NCBI GenBank assembly: GCA_029266945.1
Contig: JARIED010000011.1
Span: forward strand, 1 to 52,402
Length of the DNA: 52,402 nt
From: Slackia sp.
GTDB lineage: Bacteria; Actinomycetota; Coriobacteriia; Coriobacteriales; Eggerthellaceae
Direction: 5' to 3'
In this document: positions 44,774-52,402 of the stretch, one piece after another
Layout of the letters: every line of letters begins with the position of its first letter
Position numbering within the stretch: the first letter of the stretch is position 1
The notes under the pieces: model-generated
Told to the model about the DNA's origin: nothing
Database searches by the model: none
Seen by the model: only the letters and a program-made list of their open reading frames with translations
Position numbers and translations under genes: made by a program

Positions 44774-45157
44774 CTACAGGGCGAGCAAGAGAAGGCAAAA
44801 CGCGAACAGCGCGGCGCAGCACGCCAACATGACTGCGAACGGCCCTTCCGCGGCGACACCAGCGGCGGTTCCCCTTTCGAGCTCGTCGCGCATCTCGCGC
44901 AGGCCCAAGGCATCGACGACGACTGCGACGTCGCTTTTCGTCGGAGCGAAAACGCAGACGCGGCGACGGGCGGAGCACTCGATCGACACGACGCGGACAC
45001 CCCGGGCATCATGCATCACGGGTCTTTTATACGCGGCATCGCGGTTCGCTGCACGGAAGTCGACGCGAATCACCCGCGGATCGTTCTGCACTCGCTGCCG
45101 ACCGATTTTCAGCGCCGCAGTGCCTTCGACGTACGAATGACCTTCGCGTTTCCCCAT
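44774..45157 (-). CDS. Small tail-anchored membrane protein divergent from lexA (candidate SOS effector)
   Basis: 127 residues, no family recognised. The first about 85 residues are basic and include beta-rich segments (GVRVVSIECSARRRVCVFAP); then comes a short helix (LGLREMRDELERG) and one C-terminal membrane helix (about 106-126, PFAVMLACCAALFAFCLLLL), so the bulk should face the cytoplasm. AGGAGG lies six bases before ATG 45157. A perfect TTGACA-17-TATTAT promoter and a perfect LexA box lie directly upstream, so it is probably LexA-controlled. A small membrane protein next to lexA recalls the YneA/DivS-type division inhibitors, but there is no sequence match: YneA has an N-terminal anchor and LysM. 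The role is inference. Confidence 0.7.
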   Translation of the reverse strand: MGKREGHSYVEGTAALKIGRQRVQNDPRVIRVDFRAANRDAAYKRPVMHDARGVRVVSIECSARRRVCVFAPTKSDVAVVVDALGLREMRDELERGTAAGVAAEGPFAVMLACCAALFAFCLLLLAL

Positions 45158-45173
45158 TACGACCTCCTGACTC

Positions 45174-45203
45174 TTGCAACGAACCTTTGTTCGGATATAT
45201 AAT
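45174..45203 (+). promoter_or_regulatory. lexA promoter
   Basis: TTGCAA (45174-45179), 18-base spacer, TATAAT (45198-45203). The LexA box at 45181-45192 fills the spacer. Confidence 0.65.
45181..45192. promoter_or_regulatory. LexA operator (box 1)
   Basis: CGAACCTTTGTTCG (45180-45193) is a perfect GAAC-N4-GTTC SOS box of the Gram-positive type. It covers the lexA spacer and the start region of the divergent gene. Confidence 0.85.
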
Positions 45204-45227
45204 AAATCGCACAAAAGTTCGTGTCAA
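45199..45227 (-). promoter_or_regulatory. Promoter of the divergent small gene
   Basis: TTGACA (45227-45222), exactly 17 bases, TATTAT (45204-45199) on the - strand: a near-consensus promoter. Its -10 overlaps the lexA -10, and its start point would fall in box 1. Confidence 0.75.
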
Positions 45228-45236
45228 CGTTTTATC

Positions 45237-45248
45237 AAACGTTTGTTC
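45237..45248. promoter_or_regulatory. Second, imperfect LexA box
   Basis: AAACGTTTGTTC has one mismatch to GAAC-N4-GTTC; on the - strand it reads CGAACAAACGTTTG. It lies in the lexA leader, 18 bases before the ATG. Confidence 0.65.
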
Positions 45249-45265
45249 GATAAAGGGGAAAGGCC

Positions 45266-45943
45266 ATGGCCGAAGCGGAAATCAAGAACACGAAGAAGAT
45301 CACCAAAAAGCAGAAAGCGGTGCTCGACTTCATCGCCAAAACCATCGACGAAATGGGGATCGCGCCCACCGTGCGCGACATCTGCGAGGGCCTCGGCCTC
45401 TCGTCGCCTTCCACCGTGCACGTCCACCTCAAAACGCTCGAGGACAAGGGCCTGATCCATCGCGACCCCTTGAAGTCGCGCTGCATCACCATCGTCGGAC
45501 ACGAACGCAATGCAGCCGATGAGCGCAAACAGGACGAGCCTCCTGTGGGCGTAGGCGAATTCTCCAACATCGTCTCGCTGCCCGTGGTCGGAAACGTCGC
45601 GGCGGGACAACCGATTCTGGCCGACCAGAACATCACCGAGACCATCCCCCTTCCCACCGAAATCGTCGGTGATTCCAGCTCGTTCCTGCTCAAGGTGCGC
45701 GGCGATTCCATGATCGAAATCGGCATCAACGACGGCGACTACGTGGTCGTCAAAGAGCAGCCCACCGCGAACAACGGCGATGTCGTCGTGGCGATCGTCG
45801 AAGACGGCGCGACCGTGAAGACCTTCTATAAAGAACGCGATTACGTGCGTCTTCAGCCCGAGAATTCGTCGATGGACCCGATCATCGTGCGTGAAAACGT
45901 CTCGATCGCAGGCAAGGTCGTCGCCGTCTTCCGCCGCCTGTAG
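45266..45943 (+). CDS. lexA: SOS repressor LexA
   Basis: 225 residues. The winged helix is at about 10-75 (TVRDICEGLGLSSPSTVHVHL). The self-cleavage site is Ala113-Gly114 (VAAGQP), and the catalytic dyad is Ser148 (GDSMIE) and Lys185 (TVKTF). RecA-ssDNA stimulates cleavage and derepression. AAAGGGGAAAGG precedes ATG 45266. Two boxes in its own promoter region imply autoregulation. Confidence 0.97.
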   Translation: MAEAEIKNTKKITKKQKAVLDFIAKTIDEMGIAPTVRDICEGLGLSSPSTVHVHLKTLEDKGLIHRDPLKSRCITIVGHERNAADERKQDEPPVGVGEFSNIVSLPVVGNVAAGQPILADQNITETIPLPTEIVGDSSSFLLKVRGDSMIEIGINDGDYVVVKEQPTANNGDVVVAIVEDGATVKTFYKERDYVRLQPENSSMDPIIVRENVSIAGKVVAVFRRL

Positions 45944-45966
45944 GCCGCCCATTTACTCCGGTATCG

Positions 45967-46004
45967 AAAAAGGAGCGAAGGGATTTCTCCCTTCGCTCCT
46001 TTTT
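45967..46004. terminator. Bidirectional terminator between lexA and hflX
   Basis: A 17-bp perfect stem (AAAAAGGAGCGAAGGGA with its complement) around TTTC, with built-in A- and T-runs for both directions. Confidence 0.9.
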
Positions 46005-46040
46005 CACATGCGCAGGTAGGCCTCAATGCGCGGGGGGCGC

Positions 46041-47345
46041 CTATTCGGGTTCGACCGCGTACGGCTCGAACGACGCCTTCATCTCGGATGGAACACGCAG
46101 CGTCATAATCGTGCCGCGCTCGTCGTAAGACTCGGCGAGTACCGTGCACCTGCTGTGCGCGACCGACGTCAAATCGCCGCGCGAGAACGGAACCACCACT
46201 TCCATCAGCGTTTCGCTCGCAGTGGCGGCACGGGCGATCGCGTCGATCAGTTCATCGACGCCCTCCCCTGTCTCGGCCGACACCAGCACGGCCCCCGGGA
46301 AACGCGACGCCAGCGCAAGGCGCGTCGACGCGTCGACCAGGTCGATCTTGTTGAACACGAGAATGCGCGGAATGCCGTGCGCACCGATTTGCTCGAGCGT
46401 GTCTTCCACGGCGCGCATCTGCTTGTCATATTCGTCAGAAGACGCATCCACGACGTGAAGCACCAGATCGGCGCCGCGAATCTCATCGAGCGTGCTCTTG
46501 AACGCCTCGACGAGCGTCGTGGGAAGCTTCTGGATGAATCCGACCGTGTCGGTCAGCGTCGCCTCGCGGCCCTCGGGCAGCACGAGCTTGCGAGTCGTGG
46601 AATCGAGCGTGGCGAACAGCTTGTCGTAGCTTAGCACCTCGGCGCCCACGAGCCTGTTGAGCAGGCTCGACTTGCCCGCATTGGTATAGCCCGCTTCGGC
46701 CACCTTGAATATGCCCGAAGCATAGCGGGCCGAGCGCTGCGTCTGGCGCATGCGGGAAACCTGTTCGAGCTCACGGCGGATCGACGTGATGCGCTTGCGG
46801 ACCATGCGGCGGTCGACCTCGAGCTGGCTTTCGCCCTCGCCGAAACGCGATCCCACGCCGCCGCCCATGCGGTTGCTGGCAAGATGGGCCCACATGCCGC
46901 GCAGACGCGGAAGCAGGTACTGGTTCTGGGCGAGCCTGACCTGTAGCCGGCCTTCTTTCGTAGTGGCATGCAGCGCGAAGATATCCAGGATGAGCGCCGT
47001 GCGGTCGATGACCTTCACCTCCTTCGGCATGGCTTTCTCCAGATTGCTCTGCTGCGACGGAGAAAGCTCCTCGTCGAAGATGACCACGTCGGCGGCGAGG
47101 CTGCGGCAAAGCCCGGCGATTTCTTCGGCCTTGCCCGAACCGATGAACGTGCGCGGATTGGGCGCATCGAGCTTCTGCGTAGCCGTGGCGACGACGGCCG
47201 CGCCCGCCGTATCGGTCAGGCGAGCCAACTCGGCAAGCGACGATTCGGAGTCATCGAGCGAAGCGTCCTTGTATTCGATGCCCACCAAAATGGCACGCTC
47301 GGCGTCTTCGGTGAAGCTGGTCTGGGACATATCGGCAAACGACAT
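46041..47345 (-). CDS. hflX: GTPase HflX
   Basis: 434 residues. The N-terminal HflX domain (FIGSGKAEEIAGL, FDEELSPSQQSNLE, DRTALILDIFALHA) and the coiled-coil linker with GGGVGSRFGEGESQLEVDRR precede the G domain: G1 GYTNAGKSS, G3 DTVGFIQKLP, G4 NKID. It splits stalled 70S ribosomes after heat or antibiotic stress. GAAAGGGGG lies before ATG 47345; the ATG at 47363 overlaps the miaA stop and is less likely. Confidence 0.95.
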   Translation of the reverse strand: MSFADMSQTSFTEDAERAILVGIEYKDASLDDSESSLAELARLTDTAGAAVVATATQKLDAPNPRTFIGSGKAEEIAGLCRSLAADVVIFDEELSPSQQSNLEKAMPKEVKVIDRTALILDIFALHATTKEGRLQVRLAQNQYLLPRLRGMWAHLASNRMGGGVGSRFGEGESQLEVDRRMVRKRITSIRRELEQVSRMRQTQRSARYASGIFKVAEAGYTNAGKSSLLNRLVGAEVLSYDKLFATLDSTTRKLVLPEGREATLTDTVGFIQKLPTTLVEAFKSTLDEIRGADLVLHVVDASSDEYDKQMRAVEDTLEQIGAHGIPRILVFNKIDLVDASTRLALASRFPGAVLVSAETGEGVDELIDAIARAATASETLMEVVVPFSRGDLTSVAHSRCTVLAESYDERGTIMTLRVPSEMKASFEPYAVEPE

Positions 47346-47359
47346 GGCACCCCCTTTCG

Positions 47360-48364
47360 TCATCGGCCCGATGCGTCGCGCGCGGCCGTGCCGTCCATCG
47401 AAGCGACGATCTCATCCGCCATGCGCGCGACATCCGCATCGTCGGCGTCGATCCAGCGGACGCGCTCGTCTTTGCGCCACCATGCACGCTGGCGCTTCGC
47501 GTACCTGCGCGTTGCCGTCTTGATCTGCCCGATGCCCTCGTCGAGCGTGCACTCTCCTCGCAACGCGGCGACGATTTCTTTATATCCGATCGCCTCGCGG
47601 GCGGTCAGCGCCTCTTCGAAGCCGTGCGCAGCGAGCGACCGGACCTCGTCGAGCAGCCCTTGCTCGACCATCGAATCGACTCTGCGGTCGATGCGCTCGT
47701 TCAGCACGGCGGGGTCGACGGCCAGGCCGAAGAATACCGCAGGCACGGACTGCGCCATATGCGAGAATCCCTCGTGCTGGCGGGCGTAGGTGGTGTTTTC
47801 GAGCTCGATCATCTCGAACGCGCGGATCACGCGGCGCGTGTTGTTGGGATGGATCAGCGCCGCGCTCTCGGGGTCGCGGCGCTCGAGCATGTTCCACAGC
47901 TCCTGAGCGCCCTGCTCCTCGAGCACGCGGGAATAATGGTCGCGCACGGGATTGCCCGTCTGCTCGCCGCGCGGGAAACGGTAATCGTCGATCGCGGCGC
48001 GCACATACAGGCCCGTGCCGCCCGCCAGCACGCTGCGACGCCCAGGGGCGTCGAGCGCGCGGAAGCACGAACGCGCATAATCTTGGAACAGCGCGGCGGA
48101 ATACGGTTCGCCGGGGTCGCAGATATCCAGGCCGAAGTGCTCCACGCGGCGCTGCGCAGGCGAGATCTTGCCCGTGCCGATATCCATGCCGCGATAGATC
48201 TGCATCGAATCGGCCGAGATGACGGCGCCGCCGATGCGAGCGGCCACTTCTTGGGCGACATCCGTCTTGCCGGATGCCGTCGGACCCACCACGCAGACCA
48301 CGGGCTGCTTCAGGTCGACCTCGAATTCCGGCGTCGCCGCCCGCTGTTCTTCCAGGCTAAGCAC
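47360..48364 (-). CDS. miaA: tRNA dimethylallyltransferase
   Basis: 334 residues. The P-loop GPTASGKTDVA, SADSMQIYRGMDIGTGK, LAGGTGLYVRA and TRRYAKRQRAWWR mark MiaA, which adds the isopentenyl group to A37 of tRNAs reading UNN codons. The start is GTG 48364, overlapping the last eight bases of miaB (GTGCTTAG), so it is coupled to miaB. Confidence 0.96.
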   Translation of the reverse strand: MLSLEEQRAATPEFEVDLKQPVVCVVGPTASGKTDVAQEVAARIGGAVISADSMQIYRGMDIGTGKISPAQRRVEHFGLDICDPGEPYSAALFQDYARSCFRALDAPGRRSVLAGGTGLYVRAAIDDYRFPRGEQTGNPVRDHYSRVLEEQGAQELWNMLERRDPESAALIHPNNTRRVIRAFEMIELENTTYARQHEGFSHMAQSVPAVFFGLAVDPAVLNERIDRRVDSMVEQGLLDEVRSLAAHGFEEALTAREAIGYKEIVAALRGECTLDEGIGQIKTATRRYAKRQRAWWRKDERVRWIDADDADVARMADEIVASMDGTAARDASGR

Positions 48365-49712
48365 CGACGACCGCCCCCGACAGATACCAGGCGCGAGCCT
48401 CGTCGATACGCACCATCACCGTGGTGCCCGCGAGGCTTGCGGCGTCGAGGCCCTCGGGAACGGGCGCATGCACCGTGACGTTGTGCGGGCTGTGTCCTGC
48501 GAGCACGCGCTCATCGCGCTTGGACGCTCCTTCGACGAGCACCGGCAGCGTGCGGCCGACGAAGCGGCGGTTCTGTTCGAGCGCGTTTTCCTGGACCAAA
48601 TCGACCAGGGCGTCGAAACGACGCTGGATGACCTCGCGCGGCGTGTCGTCGACCATCGACGCGGCAGGCGTGCCTTCGCGCGGCGAATAGATGAACGTGA
48701 ACACCTGCGAATAGCCGACGCGCTTGACCAGATCGTACGTCGCCTGGAAATCCTCTTCCGTCTCGCCGGGGAAGCCGACGATGATGTCGGTCGAAAGGGA
48801 GACATCGGGATTGGCCTCGCGCACGGCGTCAACCAAAGCCAGATATCGCTCGGCGGTATAGCGGCGGTTCATGGCCTTGAGGATGCGGTCGCTGCCCGAC
48901 TGCACGGGCAAATGGAGCGCGGGCATCAGGTTGTCGAGCGTGGCGTACAGGCCGATGACCTCGTCGGTCAGGTCCTTCGGATGAGACGTCGCGAAGCGCA
49001 GACGCTCGACGCCCGACTCGGAAACGGCGCGCAGCACGTCGGCGAAGCGGGGTTCGCCGTACAGGTCGCGGCCGTAGGAGTTGACGTTTTGGCCGAGCAG
49101 CGTGATTTCCTTCACGCCGTCCGCAACGAGCGAGCGGGCCTCGGCGGCGATGTCTTCGAGCGAACGGGAACGCTCGCGGCCGCGCACGTAGGGAACGATG
49201 CAATACGTGCAGAAGTTATTGCAGCCCACCGTGATGGGAAGCCATGCCGACCAGGCGCGATCGCGCTCCGACGGCAGGTCGGTGGAAAATGAATCGGACT
49301 TCTCGAGAACCTCGACGTGGTGGCCGCCCTCGGCCATGGCGGCCTCGAGCAGATACGGGAGCCGCTCAATGTTCTGGGTGCCGAACACCACGTCGACATG
49401 GGGAAGCTTTTCGGGGAGGGCGTCGCCGTCGCGCTGGCCGATGCAGCCGCCGATGCAGATCATGCGCTTGCTCAGCGTGCTTCCTTCGGGCAGCGGAATG
49501 TTTTTGATCGAAGCGACCTGTCCCATGAGGCGCACGTCCGCGGCCTCGCGAATGCAGCACGTCACGAACACGGCGATTTCGGCCTCTTCGACCGTATCGA
49601 CCCTGATCGCGCCATGGGATTCGAGCATGCCGGCGATGCGCTCGGAATCATGCTCGTTCATCTGACAGCCGTACGTATAAAGACAGAACGTCTTCTGGGG
49701 CAGATTGGGCAT
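48357..49712 (-). CDS. miaB: tRNA-2-methylthio-N6-dimethylallyladenosine synthase
   Basis: 451 residues. An N-terminal cluster domain (YTYGCQMNEHDSE, FVTCCIREAA, IGGCIGQR) and the radical SAM motif CNNFCTYC with VRGRERSR are followed by a TRAM domain. MiaB adds the methylthio group after MiaA. AAAAGGAG lies seven bases before ATG 49712; the long frame to 50141 overlaps spoVS and is rejected. Confidence 0.97.
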   Translation of the reverse strand: MPNLPQKTFCLYTYGCQMNEHDSERIAGMLESHGAIRVDTVEEAEIAVFVTCCIREAADVRLMGQVASIKNIPLPEGSTLSKRMICIGGCIGQRDGDALPEKLPHVDVVFGTQNIERLPYLLEAAMAEGGHHVEVLEKSDSFSTDLPSERDRAWSAWLPITVGCNNFCTYCIVPYVRGRERSRSLEDIAAEARSLVADGVKEITLLGQNVNSYGRDLYGEPRFADVLRAVSESGVERLRFATSHPKDLTDEVIGLYATLDNLMPALHLPVQSGSDRILKAMNRRYTAERYLALVDAVREANPDVSLSTDIIVGFPGETEEDFQATYDLVKRVGYSQVFTFIYSPREGTPAASMVDDTPREVIQRRFDALVDLVQENALEQNRRFVGRTLPVLVEGASKRDERVLAGHSPHNVTVHAPVPEGLDAASLAGTTVMVRIDEARAWYLSGAVVGA

Positions 49713-49750
49713 AAGTGGCTCCTTTTCATAGGGCGAGACGCCCGCGATAT

Positions 49751-50092
49751 TTAAGATTGAAGGTCGAACGCTTCGCGAGGCGCGGGCGCGAAGCCCTGGA
49801 CGCCGCGCGGTTCCACGCTGAAACGAATGGCGGTGCGGTATTCCCCGTCGATCACGATATCGGCGAACGAGGGAATGCAGACGATTTCGATACCGACAGG
49901 AGAAAGGAATCCCCTGGATATGGCGATGGCCTTGACGGCCTGGTTGACGGCGCCCGCGCCGACGGACTGGATTTCGACACACGACCCGTCTTTGATCATG
50001 CCGGCGATGGCGCCCGCCACGGATGCGGCCGACGATTTCGATGAGACTTTCAGACAGCCTATCTGGGGCTTCTGGTCGGTATCTTGAGGCAT
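49751..50092 (-). CDS. spoVS: SpoVS-family (Alba-like) protein
   Basis: 113 residues. CLKVSSKSSAASVAGAIAGMI, SVGAGAVNQAVKAIAISRGF and IDGEYRTAIRFSVEP match stage V sporulation protein S. In Bacillus the gene acts at coat and septum stages, but homologues are common in non-spore-formers, where the role is unknown; an Alba-like nucleic-acid-binding fold is likely. The N-terminal extension (PQDTDQKPQ) and the tail are variable. It sits between the GHKL ATPase gene and miaB; rny lies one gene further upstream, as near spoVS in Firmicutes. Confidence 0.92.
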   Translation of the reverse strand: MPQDTDQKPQIGCLKVSSKSSAASVAGAIAGMIKDGSCVEIQSVGAGAVNQAVKAIAISRGFLSPVGIEIVCIPSFADIVIDGEYRTAIRFSVEPRGVQGFAPAPREAFDLQS

Positions 50093-50177
50093 GTGTTTCC
50101 TTTATACGATGTTTGAACTGCGTTGTAAGCCTGGACGGCATGCCTTGCGACCGTTCCGGCCGCGATGAATTATTGTA

Positions 50178-51260
50178 CTACAGCTGTTTAGAGGCAGGAA
50201 ATGTGACCTGCACCCCATCGCGCGAAACCTTCACGACGGGCTCGACGTCGGACTCCAGGTAATACGCCTCGGCCAGGTCGCGCCAAACGCGCTTGAGGGC
50301 CGCCGAGAAGTCATCGATGTCTTCGGCAGCTATCCTGAGGCCCCTCATGTCCCGCACCCCGTCACGCCCTGCTCGCGCATCGCCATCATCGCGCGACGAG
50401 CGCTCGCGCAAGATTCCCAAAAGCGGGGCCAAGGGCTCGACCTCTCCCTGCAAGATTCGGTACGCGCTTCGCTGCGACACGTCGAGCCCGAGATCGCAGG
50501 CGCACTGCGACAGCGCGGCGGCATCGACGCACAGAGCGATGCGTTTCGCAGGCGCGATGCGTTCAACCGGAATTCGAGCCTCGACCAGACCCGCGGCCCA
50601 ACGGCGGCCGTAGGCGCGCAGCGTCGCCGCGACCTCAACGTGGCTGCCGAAATACACCGTGCACGTCGCGCGGCACGACAGGGCGAATTCGGCCGTAGCA
50701 CGCGCGATATTGCGCGGGCCGTTCCCGAGGCGCCACCCTTCGCGTGCGCTACCCGACAGCTCGGGAAGCGTGCTCTGGTCCTTGCGCTCGGGCAGATCGC
50801 ACGTCCGAAACGCCGCCCGGATCGCGCTGCCTCCGCCGACGACGGATGCCGTCACGGACGCATCGGCCGCATTCTCCCTGATCGAATAAAGGGCCATGCC
50901 CCTGCCGTGCACGCCCCATTCGTCTTCGGAGAACGTGTCGAGTTTCGAAGTGACACGCGGCTCGAAGATGCGCTCGCGCATATCCTCCGGCACGCCGTCT
51001 CCGTCGTCGACCACCGTCACCGTACGCGAATCGGCGCTGCGAGCCGTCGCCAGAAAGACGGTGCGCGCATGGGCGTCGCGCGCATTGCGCAGCATCTCGA
51101 TCACGGCGTCCTCGACGCAACGGATATCCTGCTTCGCCTGGCGACGCTGCGCCTCGGAAACGCGCAGGCGCACGAACCCGTTGCCCAGGTCGGTATCGAT
51201 GCGCAGAAGCGAGCCGTCCGACACCTCGTCGAGAAACGAACCCAAGCCGCAATCATCCAT
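50178..51260 (-). CDS. GHKL-type ATP-binding protein of unknown role
   Basis: 360 residues. The N-terminal domain is a Bergerat-fold ATPase: N-box EMLRNARDA (about 55-63), G1 DDGDGVPED (about 85), and G2 GVHGRGMAL (about 117-125). This resembles MutL/histidine-kinase ATPases, but there is no sensor, His-phosphotransfer or MutL endonuclease region. The second half (about 230-360) contains a helical segment LDVSQRSAYRILQGEVEPLA of unknown kind. GGAAGGAAGGG precedes ATG 51260; the longer frame to 51386 crosses the rny terminator. It lies between rny and spoVS. Confidence 0.8.
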   Translation of the reverse strand: MDDCGLGSFLDEVSDGSLLRIDTDLGNGFVRLRVSEAQRRQAKQDIRCVEDAVIEMLRNARDAHARTVFLATARSADSRTVTVVDDGDGVPEDMRERIFEPRVTSKLDTFSEDEWGVHGRGMALYSIRENAADASVTASVVGGGSAIRAAFRTCDLPERKDQSTLPELSGSAREGWRLGNGPRNIARATAEFALSCRATCTVYFGSHVEVAATLRAYGRRWAAGLVEARIPVERIAPAKRIALCVDAAALSQCACDLGLDVSQRSAYRILQGEVEPLAPLLGILRERSSRDDGDARAGRDGVRDMRGLRIAAEDIDDFSAALKRVWRDLAEAYYLESDVEPVVKVSRDGVQVTFPASKQL

Positions 51261-51306
51261 GGCAAACCCTTCCTTCCGTGCCGCTTTCGGCGAATCCCAT
51301 GCGAAA

Positions 51307-51337
51307 CGGGCGCATGCAGCCATGCCGCATGCGCCCG
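51307..51337. repeat. Hairpin upstream of the GHKL ATPase gene
   Basis: CGGGCGCATGC pairs with GCATGCGCCCG around a nine-base loop. It sits between the rny terminator and the ATPase start; no T-run. It could be a leader stem or operator. Confidence 0.55.
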
Positions 51338-51348
51338 CAGAACATAAA

Positions 51349-51379
51349 AGACGCGCCCGTTCGAGATACGGGCGCGTCT
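51349..51379 (-). terminator. Terminator of rny
   Basis: A 12-bp perfect stem (AGACGCGCCCGT with ACGGGCGCGTCT) and seven-base loop; on the - strand TTTTATG follows. Confidence 0.85.
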
Positions 51380-51392
51380 GCTTCATACGATG

Positions 51393-52402
51393 CTATTTCG
51401 CGTAATCGACCGCGCGGCTTTCGCGGATGACCACGACCTTGACCTGACCGGGGTACTGCATCTCGTCCTCGATCTGCTTGGCGATATCGTGCGCCAGAAC
51501 GACGGCTGCGGCCTCGTCGACCTGGTCGGGAACGACCATGACGCGGATCTCGCGGCCAGCCTGCATGGCATAAGTGCGCTCGACGCCCTTATGGGCATTG
51601 GCGATCTCTTCGAACTTCTCGAGACGCTTCACGTAGCTCTCGAGGCTTTCCTTGCGGGCGCCCGGACGCGCCGCGGAAACGGCGTCGGCGGCCTGGACCA
51701 GAACGTCGAGGACGCTGTTGGGCTCGACGTCGGCGTGATGGGCCTCGATGGCATGGACGATTTCGGGCTTCTCGCCGAAACGACGGGCCAGATCGGCGCC
51801 GATCACGGCATGAGGGCCTTCGATTTCGTGGTCGATGGCCTTGCCGAGGTCATGCAGCAAGCCGGCGCGCTTCGCAGGAACCGGGTCGAGGCCGAGCTCG
51901 GCGGCCATGACGCCGCAAAGATAGGCGACCTCGAGAGAGTGATTCAGCACGTTCTGGCCGAACGAGGTGCGGAAGCGCAGGCGGCCGAGGGTGCGGACGA
52001 GCTCGGGATGCAGATCATGGATGCCCACGTCGAAGGTCGCCTGCTCGCCGGCCTCCTGGACCTGCTGGTTGACCTGCTTCTCGGCCTTGGCGTACATCTC
52101 CTCGATGCGGGCGGGGTGGATGCGGCCGTCGGCGATGAGGTTTTCCATGGTCACGCGGCCGACCTCGCGACGAACGGGGTCGAAGCACGAAATGGTGACG
52201 CACTCGGGCGTGTCGTCGATCAGCAGATTCACGCCGGTGAGCTGCTCGAAGGAGCGGATGTTGCGGCCCTCGCGACCGATGATGCGGCCCTTGAGGTCGT
52301 CGGAAGGAATATGGATGGTCTTGACCGTGGTCTCGGCCGAATGGTCGGCGGCGACGCGCTGGATGGCCAGACTGAGGATTTCGCGGGACTTCTTATCGGC
52401 CT
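51393..52402 (-). CDS. rny: Ribonuclease Y, 5' end outside the window
   Basis: About 335 C-terminal residues are visible; the frame is open to the window edge, so the N-terminal membrane anchor and coiled coil are missing. The KH domain ([20 protein letters not shown]) and the HD domain ([31 protein letters not shown]) are complete. RNase Y is the membrane-bound endonuclease that starts mRNA decay in many Gram-positive bacteria; PNPase, encoded above, acts with it. The ATG at 52232 is internal to the KH region and is not the start. Confidence 0.96.
   Translation of the reverse strand, partial: ADKKSREILSLAIQRVAADHSAETTVKTIHIPSDDLKGRIIGREGRNIRSFEQLTGVNLLIDDTPECVTISCFDPVRREVGRVTMENLIADGRIHPARIEEMYAKAEKQVNQQVQEAGEQATFDVGIHDLHPELVRTLGRLRFRTSFGQNVLNHSLEVAYLCGVMAAELGLDPVPAKRAGLLHDLGKAIDHEIEGPHAVIGADLARRFGEKPEIVHAIEAHHADVEPNSVLDVLVQAADAVSAARPGARKESLESYVKRLEKFEEIANAHKGVERTYAMQAGREIRVMVVPDQVDEAAAVVLAHDIAKQIEDEMQYPGQVKVVVIRESRAVDYAK

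Overview
The window is high-GC, gene-dense bacterial chromosome with short intergenic gaps and classical promoters, Shine-Dalgarno sites and hairpin terminators. Gene content and order (rny, a GHKL ATPase, spoVS, miaB-miaA-hflX, lexA, nrdR, dut; two-subunit glyQS; ppdK next to its regulator; a bacterial serpin; a MoxR/VWA pair) suggest an anaerobic actinobacterium of the Coriobacteriia, probably an Eggerthellaceae-type gut organism. That assignment is inference from gene content, not a database match. I see no rRNA, tRNA, CRISPR array, prophage or intact insertion sequence. Nearly all of the window is chromosomal core, with a few accessory genes.

Layout. 1-4.5 kb: 3' end of a GIY-YIG/T5orf172-type gene, an Elp3-family tRNA-modification enzyme, a LOG-family protein coupled to a 55-residue basic protein, a NifX/NifB-like protein and a pRiA4b ORF-3-like protein. 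4.7-9.8 kb: a MoxR AAA+ ATPase with a VWA-like protein, divergent from a leucine-rich-repeat-like protein. 9.8-14.3 kb: mfd translationally coupled to a membrane-anchored glucosaminidase. 14.4-22.8 kb: serpin lipoprotein, nth, a stand-alone CoaC-like flavoprotein, transporters (CodB-like, AzlCD, NhaC) and dgt. 23-26.6 kb: ppdK, interrupted by a one-base frameshift, and its regulatory kinase/phosphatase. 26.8-35.1 kb: translation cluster rpsO, pnp, then rpsP-khpA-rimM-trmD-lepB-glyQ-glyS. 35.4-41.9 kb: a small broken gene, a short peptide deformylase, ileS-lspA-rluD and a DegV protein. 42-45.9 kb: dut, nrdR, a dicarboxylate/amino-acid symporter, and lexA divergent from a small tail-anchored membrane protein. 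46-52.4 kb: hflX-miaA-miaB-spoVS, the GHKL ATPase, and the 3' part of rny.

Themes. Several genes serve genome maintenance (mfd, nth, dut, dgt, nrdR, lexA). The lexA promoter region holds a perfect GAAC-N4-GTTC LexA box and a near-perfect one, shared with a divergent small gene that has a strong promoter, a strong RBS and a C-terminal membrane anchor. This is a good candidate for an undescribed SOS-induced inner-membrane effector, by analogy with yneA beside lexA in Bacillus. A near-identical box overlaps the mfd promoter, so mfd and the coupled cell-wall hydrolase may also belong to the damage response. tRNA and ribosome maturation (elp3, miaA, miaB, trmD, rimM, rluD-like, hflX) is the other strong theme.
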